From: Balamuthia mandrillaris
Lineage: Eukaryota > Discosea > Longamoebia > Balamuthiidae
Length of the DNA stretch: 64,000 bases
Direction: 5' to 3'
NCBI GenBank assembly: GCA_031835245.1
Contig: JAVKOQ010000097.1
Coordinates: 62,001-126,000 of the forward strand
The notes beneath the pieces were generated by a model. The model was not told the DNA's origin and ran no database searches. It worked only from the letters and a program-made list of their open reading frames with translations. The translations under genes were made by a program, and so were the position numbers. Of the stretch, positions 25,611 to 35,674 are shown piece after piece. Every line of letters starts with the position of its first letter. The stretch's first letter is position 1.

Positions 25611-25632
25611 TTTTCCTACACCCCTCGCTTTG

Positions 25633-26311
25633 TATAATAAATATCCTTCTCTTTCTTTTTTTTTCTCTTTTTCTTGCTATGATAACCACTTTTCCTCAAC
25701 ATAGGACTAGTAAAGTGAAGGGCAAATCCTTGTGAGCAATAAGGACCTTAAGATGTAGATGATCATTTGGTAATATTACTATTAGTTACTCATCACTGGA
25801 TCCTCTAATATTGAATGGTTAACTTTTATTTTTATAACTCTGTGGTGTCTTTTTTTTGTCTTCTTTTCTCTTCACTCTTCACTCTTTTCATCTTCACACT
25901 TTTCCCTTCACTCACCTCATTGATTCTAGTTGCTTATCAAACCGATTCACACAATTCATGAGTCCTAAGTTGTTTAAAAGTGTTATATATCAGGGCATAC
26001 ATGTCTTTTTCTTTCTTTTGATGTATTAAGTCTATGGTGTCCTTCTGTGTAGAACAGCTGCAAGGGAGTTGCTTTTTAAGTCTGCCCTTGATGTGTCTAT
26101 TAAGAGCTCATGGACAAGGAGTAACTAAGAAAAACACTCCTTGAGAATCATGTGAACAGCAGGGTGGTAGATGATCTTGAAGTTGTACTCTGAGAGCCTA
26201 ATAGTTGAGAGTGTTGTTCTTTCTTGTGATCAGAATAGGTTATGAATTTTTTGCTATAGCCAATCAATGAAGAGGTGAATAACAAAGAGGATGGCAAGGA
26301 CGTCTACTCCC
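25633..26311. other. Non-coding filler inside the transposon island
   Basis: AT-rich sequence between LINE copy A and a LINE 3' fragment. There is no frame of note and no repeat that I can assign. Confidence 0.4.
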
Positions 26312-27248
26312 AATAAATAAAAAGTAAGCATTGTACATACATAGTGTACTCTTACTTCTCTTACTCCCTTCTCCTCAATGCCTCCCCAATTGTTATATTA
26401 GTTCACAAGTAAAAGGTGTTGAATGAGCTTTCAGACTAACTTTGTATCATCTAACTATCCTTTCCTTCCCCTTTTCCTCTCTTATCATTTCCTTACTTTT
26501 ACATTACTTCCAAAGATTGATAAAATGCAAAAGAACTTCCATACTTCCTACTTGCTCTTGCTGCTCATAATCTCCAGACTCGTTTACAACTTTGCTTACA
26601 ATGCTCCATCTCTTGAGCTTTGTTGTATTTCTTTCCACTTGATAGGAGCTTTGTTGTACAGTCTTCTATAATTAGCTTTCTGACTTGTTCTTCTTCTCCA
26701 TTGTCCACATTCCAGATTCTAAAACAATCTTCCCAAAGATTTGGACATTTTAATAGGAAGTGTTCTGCAGTTTCTTCCTCAGCATTGCATGCAGGGCACT
26801 TACTGTCCTCTTCAGACTGCTGAATGGCTCTCCACTTACCAACGGATGTACAAATCACAATTTCAGTTCATAACCCTGCTAACTTTCCATTGTCCTAATC
26901 TTGATCACAAGATTGAACCTCAAAGATATTGATGTGGTAGCAAGAAAGCTACAAATGGCAGAGAAGAAGGAAAGAAGAGATAAAGCAAGGAATGTTTGCT
27001 TGTTGTTTGCAGATAATTTGGCAGTGGTGGCCAGCAATCCTTTTGGCTACTCAAGTTAAGGCCTTCCTGCAGCTGCATACTCCGCCTTGCACAATGCCTC
27101 CCTGTTACCTAAGGCTGTAGAGGACTTGCTTTGCCTTGGTGACCCTCTCCTTTGAATGAGTTGTCCACTCACCACATTCTTCAAACCACAGACCCAGGTA
27201 CTTGACATTCATCACACGTTTCACATTTGTCATTCTACTGAAATACAC
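26312..27248 (-). mobile_element. Rearranged LINE fragment (same family)
   Basis: Three blocks of the same LINE, by similarity to copy B. 26312-26880 (minus) covers the ORF2 C-terminus with the CPACNAEEETAEHF zinc knuckle and the 3' UTR. About 26925-27060 is on plus and covers the reverse transcriptase stretch matching 33840-33960, including the catalytic FAD motif region. About 27105-27248 (minus) covers the part matching about 34060-34212. The middle block is inverted relative to its neighbours. The copy is diverged and much older than copies A and B. Its left end has the same AATAAA-rich 3' UTR and the right end abuts an LTR. Confidence 0.7.
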
Positions 27249-27385
27249 TGTGATAAGGCTGGTAGGAGAACAACCTAATGGACACCAACTTGATGGGTGT
27301 AGGGAAAAGACCTTTAATAGAATGCAAGAAAGAGATAATATACAAGGAGAGATAGGGACAGGTATTATGGGAAAGTAGTATAACA
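27249..27385 (-). repeat. Left LTR (3' LTR) of the gypsy fossil
   Basis: About 137 bp, starting TGTTATA and ending TATCACA on the element's strand, so it has TG...CA ends. It matches 29920-30053 at roughly 89 percent by eye. Confidence 0.7.
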
Positions 27386-29919
27386 CTTCATCAGCAAGCT
27401 CTCTATCTTCGTCATTATGCAGGATGAATTGTTTGATGTGGTTGAGGTTTACCACTTTATCCATTTCAGGACCAGCAATATTCTGCACCTTGATTGTCTG
27501 TGAAGAACAAATTTGGATAATCTTGTGAGGTCCTTTCCAACTATGTTGAAGTTTCTTTGACTCGCCTATTGATGTGGTGTTGGAGTGATTGAGAACCAGG
27601 TCACCAACCTTAAACTCTACCTTCAACTTGCCATGCCACTTCTCCATCTTCTCTTTTTGGGTGTTGTCTACTCTGCAGGCTTCTTCTGCAAGTTCATGCT
27701 GTGTTTCCTGCAGTTGCCTTACCCATGAATCGTCAGACAGATGGGTAGTGTCCACCAAACCAGTATCATTGGACTTCCTCCCAAACCTAAGCTCATAAGG
27801 GGTAAATAGTCATCCTGGCAGTGGTGTATGGCAATAAGAATAAAGTAGCATTGGAAGGTACACACTCCAGGCTTGTTGTCTGCCATCCTTGAATTTTTGG
27901 AGTTAAAAGGTGTAGTTGTATCATTTAACCATGCCATTTCCTTGGGAATGTTCTGCTGTGATGTATTTATGCTTGATGCCAAGAAGATTCAAAAGCTCAG
28001 TGTAGCATATGTTAATGAATTCTCTTCCTTGACCAGACAGAAGCTCCTTCGAGAGGTCTGTGCTTGTGAAGATCTCAAGTAAGGCCTTTGCCATTTCCTT
28101 TGCTTGTTTTGAGTTCAATGGACAGATGTCTAGCCAATGCATGAAGGCATTGATAATGACCAAGGCATATCAGTACTCTTCAGCCATCAAGGGCAACCCA
28201 CCAATCAGGTCCATGCAGACCTGTTGGATACTCCAAATTCTCTCACCCCTTTTTATTTTCCCTTTATTTATCCCTTGCGACACACTCAAAGCACACACTT
28301 TGGTCCACACCTCTAATAAACCCAGAGTTGCTTACATGCCGTCCCTTTCTTAATCCGCAGGGTTTGGTATTCCCCATCAACAGACCAACTCTCCTGGCTT
28401 GTTTGCCACATCATTCCCTGGTTGGTGGGTAACTCAGATGTGCCTGAATTCCTGCAGCTTAGCAATCCACCTTACCAACTTACCTGAAGGGTTTTTCTGG
28501 GAGAACATTGCAGCATCAAGGTGGTCAATAATGACACATTCTGCTTACTGAAAAATGTAATGTCTCTAATGCTGCAAGAAGAAGACAACAGCATAAGCCT
28601 CCTTCTCAGTAGCACTCTAATTGAGCTGCAAACTGGTAAGCATCTTGCTACTGTAGGCTACAACATGGTATAACTCATCCTCTCCTTTCTGCTCCAGAGT
28701 TCCCCCAATGGGGGTATAATCTGTTAGGACTATCTTGTGGGAAGGAAGTTTGATACTTCCTGGCTCAGGAAGCTTGTAGCAAAAGACGTCCTTGAATTCA
28801 AGGGCCAGCTCTAGAAGCCATGCTTTCTGCCCAACATCCAGGTCTGTGTCGTTCAAGAGCTCTTTCAAGCCTGTCATTATGTCTTCCTTGGTAGGAAGCT
28901 CCACCAGATAATATCCATGATGTCTTGAGTCTCCTTTGTGACTGAGGTGCACACTCAGTTGTTATCAGAGTCGCAAGATGAACCTTCCACAGGTAGTGAG
29001 AAGCAACCAGTGTCATTGTGCTTCCAAAATGTCCGAGCTGAGAAGATGAGAAATAATCGGATCATCCTCTGCCAAGATAGCAACATTTGCCTTGATGTTC
29101 TTGTGATTAGGCATCTGAAAACAAAGAGTGATGTAACAATCCTGTCTTTCCACCAGCACTGTCCTTCCAGGCTGGTGCCTGGCTTTGGGTTCCAGACTTG
29201 CCTTTTGTGTCCTGCAAAGCACCATCAAAAGTGTCCTTCTTCTTGCTTTGGTCAACATGTTTCTTTTCTGAGCACTCTCTTGTCCCGTGTTCTCTTGACT
29301 TGCAGTTGTAGCAAAAGGGTCGCTTTTTCCTTCCATCTTTGTTTGAACTGCTGTCATTGTTGTTCTTCTCGTGCCTTGAGCTCTTTGACCTATTTCCATC
29401 CTTCCTAGTCTCTAGTGAGTTCAGGGAATCAGCCATATTAGTGAAGTCTTCCTGCTGAAGGAATTTCTCCTTCAGGTCCAGAACATCACCTGCAACAAAC
29501 TTCTCCAAGACCTGAGTCTTGCTGCAATCTGTAAGGAAAGCCTCTTGCAGCACTGTATACACTCACAAGTTCCAGGCGTCTACAGACTCATCAACATTCA
29601 TCCAGAGGTTCCCAAGCTTTATGATCTTAGCAGTTGCTCAGTCACAATGCTGAAAGCAGTTGAAGAGCTGTGTTTTCGCCTCTGTGGGGGTTAGTAGGAC
29701 TCCACCTTTCAGTCATTCTTGCTCAAGGAAGCAGCAAATGACGTCAGTGTTGTCACAAAGGAGTTGTACCAGACTGCAGCGAAGTTTCTGACATTTTATA
29801 TCACTAAACACTACTATGGAAGTGCTCCAAGTTTCCTCCGAAAACCCCTAGTATCCAAAAATAGATTAATTACCTGAAAACCGAACTTGTCAAGACAAAA
29901 TGAAGCCAATTTCGCCAAG

Positions 29920-30053
29920 TGTGATAAGGCTGGTAAGGAAACAACCTAACAGACACCAACTCAATGGGCATAGGGAAAAGACCTTTAATAGAATGAAAGA
30001 AAGAGATATATACAAGGAGAGATAGAGATAGGTATTATGGGAAATATATAACA
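29920..30053 (-). repeat. Right LTR (5' LTR) of the gypsy fossil
   Basis: About 134 bp with TG...CA ends. Two bases inside it, on the element's strand, is TGGCGAAATTGG, a plausible tRNA primer-binding site. No target-site duplication is obvious across the two outer ends. Confidence 0.65.
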
Positions 30054-30471
30054 CTTCCTCCTCTCAGGCCAAACAAAGTCATCTGTGATTGGTATAACAA
30101 CACTCCTTTTTGATTATTTGCCCCTTTCTTTTGTTTCTGCATTAATCTGACATAGTTTGCTGTTTGCTCTAACTTTCACTTGATATCTCTTACAAGACTT
30201 CTGATAAGCTCATTAGAGAAGAAAAACAGGCAGAAAATACCACCCTGGAAACCCAGATAATGAAAGTTGAGGAGGGTAGAAGAAGTTAAAAGAGTTAAAT
30301 TCCACCTTACAACAAACAGTCTCTCAACTCTATCACTTTCTCCAATGAAATGCCTGGTCCTAATTAGGACCCCATTTGTGTGCTAACAACAATTAATGGA
30401 CATCATATCACTGCAGTCATTGACTCTGGTGCCAGCCACTCCTTTATGGACCCATCTATTATAAAGTCTTG
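30054..30471 (+). mobile_element. Ty3/gypsy fossil fragment with aspartic protease motif
   Basis: Plus-strand remains next to the 5' end of LINE copy B. A retropepsin-like active-site stretch (VIDSGASHSF) lies at about 30416-30447. It is broken and old, and apparently the separated half of the fossil at 22170-23294. The LINE insertion point lies just after the protease motif. Confidence 0.6.
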
Positions 30472-30475
30472 AAAA

Positions 30476-31831
30476 ATGCGGAAAAATAGGACTCTGCCAC
30501 GCAAGAGCACTGAATTGATTGACAGTCAGGAGAGGGAACAGGTCCTACGTCGATGGGTGGATCTGGCCATGAAGGAACGTCTTAGACTGGGGACCCTAAA
30601 CGGTAATCGTTCGTGGAAGCCCGCTTTGCAAGCTGTGCAAAAAGAGACAAAGATCCCCGAGTGTTTTGTCAAAGGGGACAAGCTAAATCAGTTTCTGGAG
30701 GAAGCGTTCAAGTTTGCGGTGGAAAAGTATGGGCACCTGAACACTACCACAGTCAAGATTCCTTCTCCCAGGGTGAACCAAAAGGAGGAGGACGACAGAG
30801 GGGCAGAGGATCAGTGTAACTCGGTAGCGGATTCGCCCCGCCGAGAGGAAGGGACAAGTGTTGTGCCCAAGGGGAAGATTGATTCGGACTCAGTCAGTGC
30901 AGACGGCGTTAAGGAGCGAACCAATAGTCAAGTGGCGCTGCTGTTTGATTGTATTAGCCGTGTTTCTCACGAGTGTGGTAAGCTCTCCGAGGCAGGCGTA
31001 CTCTCACTCGCAGTGATTATACGATTCAGGGACCTGATTGAATCCCTCGACAAGGAGATCAATAATCTTATGGTGGAAAAAGGAAGTGCAAATAGTACCA
31101 AAGGCGGCCTTACTCTGGGTTCCCAACGGTCTTACGCGGAGGTGGTCGGATCAGCTCCGCGGTGTGATATGATTACTGCGGAAAGGAATTTCCCTCCAAC
31201 GGCAACTACGGTCAGCGCGCCAAGCTTGGAATACTGGAAGGAAGAAATGGCAAAGGAACAAGGGATATGTTGGCAGGATAACTCCAACATATACAGGAGG
31301 ACGTGGACCAAAGATACAGTAACCGACCCGAACTATTGGTCTACAGTAAAACCAAAGTATGGCTTTGCCAGTCCCTACTCCAAGGTAGGGGCGGTGGAGG
31401 GCAGATCGATTGTGGTGAGCGGTAAGGACCTTAAGAAGGAAAAGGTAAGTGAGAGGATCTTCGAGCTGGGGCTCAAGCACGTCGGAGTGTGGAAAGTAGG
31501 AGAGAAGAATGGCACGCAGCATTGGGGAGTTACTTTGGAGACGGCCCAGGCTGCCGAAGACATTATTGCGGAAAGAGCCAGGCTGTATGCTTTTACCCGC
31601 TGGTGGGTGGGCAAAGCCCGAATTGAAGAAGCCAAGAATGAAGGTAACCCGCTGTGGAAGCCTAAAGAGCAAAGAAAGATGGAGAAGAAGAAGGAAAAGG
31701 AGGAGAATGTTGGAACAGTGGCCTTGGACAGCTCTTTGGAACTCTCAAGCATCGCGCTGGCTGAGGAGGAGTATCATGGTGCTGCCAACTGGTCTGACAT
31801 TGTGGAGGAGGAAGGAGAGGAGCCCCAATGA
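30476..31831 (+). CDS. LINE copy B ORF1 protein
   Basis: 451 residues: basic N-terminus, central helical segments, possible RRM-like fold near residues 300-380, and Lys/Glu-rich tail. Expected role: RNA-binding chaperone of the retrotransposon particle. It has no CCHC knuckles. Its stop codon TGA shares bases with the ORF2 start (ATGA at 31828-31831), pointing to termination-reinitiation for ORF2 translation. Confidence 0.88.
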   Translation: MRKNRTLPRKSTELIDSQEREQVLRRWVDLAMKERLRLGTLNGNRSWKPALQAVQKETKIPECFVKGDKLNQFLEEAFKFAVEKYGHLNTTTVKIPSPRVNQKEEDDRGAEDQCNSVADSPRREEGTSVVPKGKIDSDSVSADGVKERTNSQVALLFDCISRVSHECGKLSEAGVLSLAVIIRFRDLIESLDKEINNLMVEKGSANSTKGGLTLGSQRSYAEVVGSAPRCDMITAERNFPPTATTVSAPSLEYWKEEMAKEQGICWQDNSNIYRRTWTKDTVTDPNYWSTVKPKYGFASPYSKVGAVEGRSIVVSGKDLKKEKVSERIFELGLKHVGVWKVGEKNGTQHWGVTLETAQAAEDIIAERARLYAFTRWWVGKARIEEAKNEGNPLWKPKEQRKMEKKKEKEENVGTVALDSSLELSSIALAEEEYHGAANWSDIVEEEGEEPQ

Positions 31832-34800
31832 CTTCAGTAGCGTTTGTCAACTCTAGGGGCTGGGGACAAGAGGAATTGGTCAGCTGTTGGGCTGACAGTA
31901 AGCAATTTGACATTATTGGAGTGTGCGAACATAGGAGGATGGTTGCCCCTCGATTGGAGGGGTATCGGTGGATGGGTGGAGGGGCTGCGCCAGGGAGGAG
32001 TGGCTATGGAAGGGGTGGCGCAGGTTTCTTTGTTCGAGAGGGCTTCAAGGGGAACATCGGAGAAAGGAAAGAGTGGCGAACACCCAACTCCACTTGGGTG
32101 GAACTGGCGGGACAGGGTTGCATCTTTATAATCGGTATAGTGTATCTCCCTCCAGGAGGTACCGTGGACAACTTTAAGGTCACCTTGGCTGCGATTGAGA
32201 AAAGAATCCTGGACGTGGTCAAGGAAGGAAGACCCCTGATTATTGGAGGTGATTGGAACGCCAGGGTTGGAAAGGGATGTAATGGTAGAGGTGAATCTAC
32301 TTACAACACGAGAGGAAAGGTGTTGGTGGAGGCTTTCAAAAGGCTGGCCCTCTCGTTGCCTCAGCTCGAAGAGGAAGCGCCAGTATTTACATGGAGAGCT
32401 GGAAAACGAAAGAGCATTGTGGACTATGTGGTAGCATGGAGATGGACGGGCAAGGTAGTTGGTGACAGATGGCAAGCTTGGACCGATCATCGACCACTGG
32501 TAGTCGAGTTGAAGGACCCAGCAGATAATTGTGGCGGGGGTTGGATGGAACGATGGAAGTGGAAGTCCTACTCGGAGGAAGATCGCAAGAGGAGGTGGAG
32601 GGAGTACAAACGCGGGTGCAAGCGTTTCTTCAAAGGAGAGGAATGGAAGGCCATGGTCAAGAAAACACGGGAGGGAACAGCTACTGTTGAAGATCTTTGG
32701 AGCAAGTGGAAAAAAGGATTGTGGGATTGTGCAATGAGATGGTTTGGTAGTGAAAGGAGACTGATAGGAGCAACAACGAGCAGGGCAAGGAAGCCATGGT
32801 GGACAGCAGAGTTAACATCCTTGAACAAGCAGGTAGTGATAGCCCATGCTCAGTGGCTAAGAGAAGGAAAGAATGATGGAAAGGCCAGAGAGGAATTTGT
32901 GGAACTCAGGAAAAGGTTTGTGAAGTTGTGGAGAGCCAACAAATGGGACTGGATGAAGTGGAAAAGACAAGAGAACATCAAGGAAATGCAGAAATGGATC
33001 GGCAACATGTGGAGGATAGTGGCAAAGCGTAGAGCAGAGCCCAAAGCAGTTAGGGAGCCCCACGGTAGCACGGCAGCCTTCAAGGAACATTGGGCAAAGC
33101 TGGGAAGGAAGGATTCTTCCATTGGGAGCTTGCATCGAGAGGAAGCAGGTCCAGAAGGACTGCCTTGGTCTGGTAGTAACTGGCTTAAGAAGGAGAGTTT
33201 TAATCTTGCATGGAGGAAAAGATTGAGGGTGGGCAAAGCAGCGGGGGTGGACAATATTGATGGGGAAATGATGAAGTATGGAGGCAAACATGTGCAAGAT
33301 GCAACTTGGACGCTGATCAAGGTCATTGAGAACCAAGGCATATTCCCCAAGGAGTGGAAACAGGGGGTGGTTATTCCCTTGCATAAGACAGGAGATCCCC
33401 AGAATCCAGCAAACTATAGAGGTATTACTCTCCTATGCAATGCAGCCAAGGTGTTCGAAGGAGCTATCTTGGTACAATTGAACATACAAGCAAGAGAGCA
33501 AGGGTGGATAAGTAATTGCCAGGGTGGATTTAGAAAAGGAAGGGGAGTCATGGATCAGGTGTGGCGGTTGAAGAAATGCCTGATGAAGAGAAGCAAAGAA
33601 CGTACCTATATTGCTCTGTTGGATATCAGCAAGGCATATGACATGCTTGACCATGACATACTGGCAAGGACATTACGCAAAAGAGGAGCAGAAGAGGCAG
33701 CAGTGGGTATCATTACAGAGTGGTACCATGGTATGACGAGTGTTATTCGCATGAATGGGCAGCTTTCAGAGGAATTTCTGGTGGAAAGAGGAGTTAAGCA
33801 AGGAGGAGTTTTGTCTCCATTCTTGTTCAATGTATACATTGATGTGGTGGCAAGAAAGCTACAAGCTGCAGAGGAGAAGGAAAGAGGAGATAAAGCAAGG
33901 AATGTTTGCTTGTTGTTTGCAGATGACTTGGCAGTGGTGGCCAGCGACCCATTTGCGCTTCAGAGAAGATTGAATGTAGCAGTGGAGGCAGTGAATGCTC
34001 TGGGACTTCAGTTCAATGCAAAGAAATCAGTGGTGCTAGTACAAGGAAAGAAGGCTCATTTTCAAGAGTGGAGACTGAAGGGGGAGGCTGTGAAACGGGT
34101 GAAGGAGGCCAAGTACCTGGGACGGTGGTTTGAAGAAAGTGGGGAATGGACAACTCATGCCAAGGAGAGGATCACCAAGGCCAAGCAAGCCCTCTACAGC
34201 CTTAGGCAGCGGGGAGCCATTGCCCAAGGCCTTGGTACACGCACTGCCCAGATTGCTGCAGAGGCTATTGTCAAGTCTACCTTGTCATATGGATTATGTA
34301 TGACAGAGCTTTCCAAATCATGGTGGAAGAAGATCGAAGCAGGGTGGAATGAGACAGCAAGAAGTGTATTGCAAGTTCATCGAAGGACTGTGGCGGGGGT
34401 TTGTAGAGCAGAATTGGGCTGGTTGACCATCAAGGCCTACTGTGAGTTGGAAAGACAAGCAGTAATTCATCATGCTGAGAGGCAAGATGGCCACTTTGAG
34501 CTACTTGAAGAGGTAAGCCAAGCAAGTGAAGAGGAAGGGGAGAAGAATGAAGGGGAGGGAGGTGACGGAACGACAGTTGTTGAAAAGAAAGCCAAGAGGA
34601 TGAGGGCCTTAACTCGAGTAGCCAAGATGGAGTATGCAGCTGAAGGAGAAAGAGGAACAAGAGCATGGCTATGGCATAACTTCTTGACAAATGGAAGATG
34701 TTTGGTTGGACAACAACGGAGCTTAGTGATTACCAACCCAAGGAAAGAACGTTTGATGAATGCTATTCGCTGTGGTGGCCTGCCTATTGGAAAAAAGTGG

Positions 34801-35133
34801 GGATCCATTCAGCAGTCTGAGGTGGATAGCAAGTGCCCTGCATGTGATGCTGAGGAAGAAACAGCAGAACACTTCCTGTTAAGGTGTCCTAACCTTTGGG
34901 AAGATCGCTTTAGAATCTGGAGTGTGGACAATGGAAGAGAAGAACAAGTCAGAAAGCTGATTATTGAAGACTGTACAACAAAGCTCCTGTCAAGTGGAAA
35001 GAAATGTAACAGAGCTCAAGAGATGGAACAATGTAAGCAAAGTTGTAAACGAGTCTGGAGATTATGGGCAGCAAGAGCAAGTTGGAAGCATGGAAGTCCT
35101 TCTGCATTTTATCAGTCTTTGGAAGTAATGTAA
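31828..35133 (+). CDS. LINE copy B ORF2: endonuclease and reverse transcriptase
   Basis: 1101 residues. Endonuclease at about 1-235 with GVCEHRR, GGDWNARVGKG, SIVDYVVAWRW and WTDHRPLV. Reverse transcriptase at about 465-760 with GVVIPLHKTGDPQNPANYRG, CQGGFRKGRG, ALLDISKAYDMLDHD (motif A), GVKQGGVLSPFLFNVYID (motif B) and LLFADDLAVVA (catalytic FADD). A C-terminal knuckle CPACDAEEETAEHFLLRCP lies near residue 1000. All catalytic residues I can check are present and there is no stop, so the protein looks functional for target-primed reverse transcription. Confidence 0.92.
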   Translation: MTSVAFVNSRGWGQEELVSCWADSKQFDIIGVCEHRRMVAPRLEGYRWMGGGAAPGRSGYGRGGAGFFVREGFKGNIGERKEWRTPNSTWVELAGQGCIFIIGIVYLPPGGTVDNFKVTLAAIEKRILDVVKEGRPLIIGGDWNARVGKGCNGRGESTYNTRGKVLVEAFKRLALSLPQLEEEAPVFTWRAGKRKSIVDYVVAWRWTGKVVGDRWQAWTDHRPLVVELKDPADNCGGGWMERWKWKSYSEEDRKRRWREYKRGCKRFFKGEEWKAMVKKTREGTATVEDLWSKWKKGLWDCAMRWFGSERRLIGATTSRARKPWWTAELTSLNKQVVIAHAQWLREGKNDGKAREEFVELRKRFVKLWRANKWDWMKWKRQENIKEMQKWIGNMWRIVAKRRAEPKAVREPHGSTAAFKEHWAKLGRKDSSIGSLHREEAGPEGLPWSGSNWLKKESFNLAWRKRLRVGKAAGVDNIDGEMMKYGGKHVQDATWTLIKVIENQGIFPKEWKQGVVIPLHKTGDPQNPANYRGITLLCNAAKVFEGAILVQLNIQAREQGWISNCQGGFRKGRGVMDQVWRLKKCLMKRSKERTYIALLDISKAYDMLDHDILARTLRKRGAEEAAVGIITEWYHGMTSVIRMNGQLSEEFLVERGVKQGGVLSPFLFNVYIDVVARKLQAAEEKERGDKARNVCLLFADDLAVVASDPFALQRRLNVAVEAVNALGLQFNAKKSVVLVQGKKAHFQEWRLKGEAVKRVKEAKYLGRWFEESGEWTTHAKERITKAKQALYSLRQRGAIAQGLGTRTAQIAAEAIVKSTLSYGLCMTELSKSWWKKIEAGWNETARSVLQVHRRTVAGVCRAELGWLTIKAYCELERQAVIHHAERQDGHFELLEEVSQASEEEGEKNEGEGGDGTTVVEKKAKRMRALTRVAKMEYAAEGERGTRAWLWHNFLTNGRCLVGQQRSLVITNPRKERLMNAIRCGGLPIGKKWGSIQQSEVDSKCPACDAEEETAEHFLLRCPNLWEDRFRIWSVDNGREEQVRKLIIEDCTTKLLSSGKKCNRAQEMEQCKQSCKRVWRLWAARASWKHGSPSAFYQSLEVM

Positions 35134-35439
35134 GCAAGGAAAAGAGGAAAAAGGAAAGGGAAAGAAAAGGATAGCTAGATGATACAAAGTTGGTCTGAAA
35201 TCTCATTCAACACCTTTCACTTGTGAATTGAGTAACAATTGGGAAGGCATTGAGGATGAGGGAGTAAGAAAAGTAAGAGTACACTATGTATGTACAAGGC
35301 TTACTTTTTATGTATAGATTGGTGTTGCTCTCAGAGCAAATAAACTTTTTATTACTACTACTATTATACAAAGCAAGTTTAAAAGCTTAATTAATCCCTT
35401 TTTACTAGTTCTAGAAAACAATGAGGAAAGGATTGGCAT

Positions 35440-35536
35440 GAGAAAGTAAGAATACAAATATACTAAGTATACAATGTTTGGCTTTTATAGGTTTGGTGTT
35501 GCCCTTAGAGCAAATAAACTTCTTATTACTACTTTG
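35440..35536 (+). mobile_element. LINE 3' end fragment
   Basis: About 95 bp similar to the last part of the LINE 3' UTR (GCAAATAAACTTCTTATTACTAC), downstream of copy B in the same orientation. It is an older truncated insertion or a tandem tail. Confidence 0.6.
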
Positions 35537-35674
35537 AGTACAAAGAAAGCAGTATTTGATAATTGAAAATAGTTATTACAAATAAGGATGGAAAATAAAT
35601 CACACATAAACATGGTCAAAACATATTTTTAAGCCAAAAATCAAGTACCAAGGAGCAGAAAGTGTTGTGAAGGA

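Larger units (their letters stand above)
23295..25632 (-). mobile_element. LINE copy A: internally deleted non-LTR retrotransposon
   Basis: Minus-strand copy of the element that is complete at 30471-35370. It keeps ORF1 and the endonuclease part of ORF2. A deletion corresponding to 2577 bp of copy B (about 32438-35014) removes the whole reverse transcriptase. The loss is exactly 859 codons, so the frame continues into the last 36 residues of ORF2. ORF1 differs from copy B at only about five residues, so the copy is young. The 3' end has no poly-A tail and closes with TTATTACTACTATTAT. The 5' end carries about 12 bp (GAGGGGTGTAGG) that copy B lacks. Confidence 0.9.
27249..30053 (-). mobile_element. 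Ty3/gypsy LTR retrotransposon fossil with short LTRs
   Basis: Minus-oriented element bounded by two similar short repeats in the same orientation, read as LTRs (27249-27385 and 29920-30053). Parts in order from its 5' side (right): a gag region with a CCHC knuckle (CYNCKSREHGTREC, near 29300), a pre-RT/RNase H portion (28500-28950) and integrase with its C-terminal region (27420-28250). It is broken, with roughly ten or more disruptions and most of the reverse transcriptase region gone. LTR divergence (about 15 differences in 136 aligned bases by eye) suggests a fairly old insertion. Confidence 0.75.
30471..35370 (+). mobile_element. LINE copy B: complete-looking non-LTR retrotransposon
   Basis: About 4.9 kb with two intact overlapping ORFs and a 3' UTR of about 235 bp. 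The 5' end is abrupt: homology with copy A begins about four bases before the ORF1 ATG. The 3' end has AATAAA at 35339 and closes with a short ATTACTACTACTATTAT tail instead of poly-A. The endonuclease is of APE type and there is a C-terminal CCHC knuckle, so it belongs to the broad L1/Tad/jockey-like APE LINEs; I cannot fix the clade by eye. Near-identity with copy A indicates recent activity. Confidence 0.92.

Noticed and set aside
31834-32490. 218-codon minus-strand ORF inside LINE copy B
   Set aside because: Antisense shadow of the ORF2 endonuclease; the same shadow appears opposite copy A.
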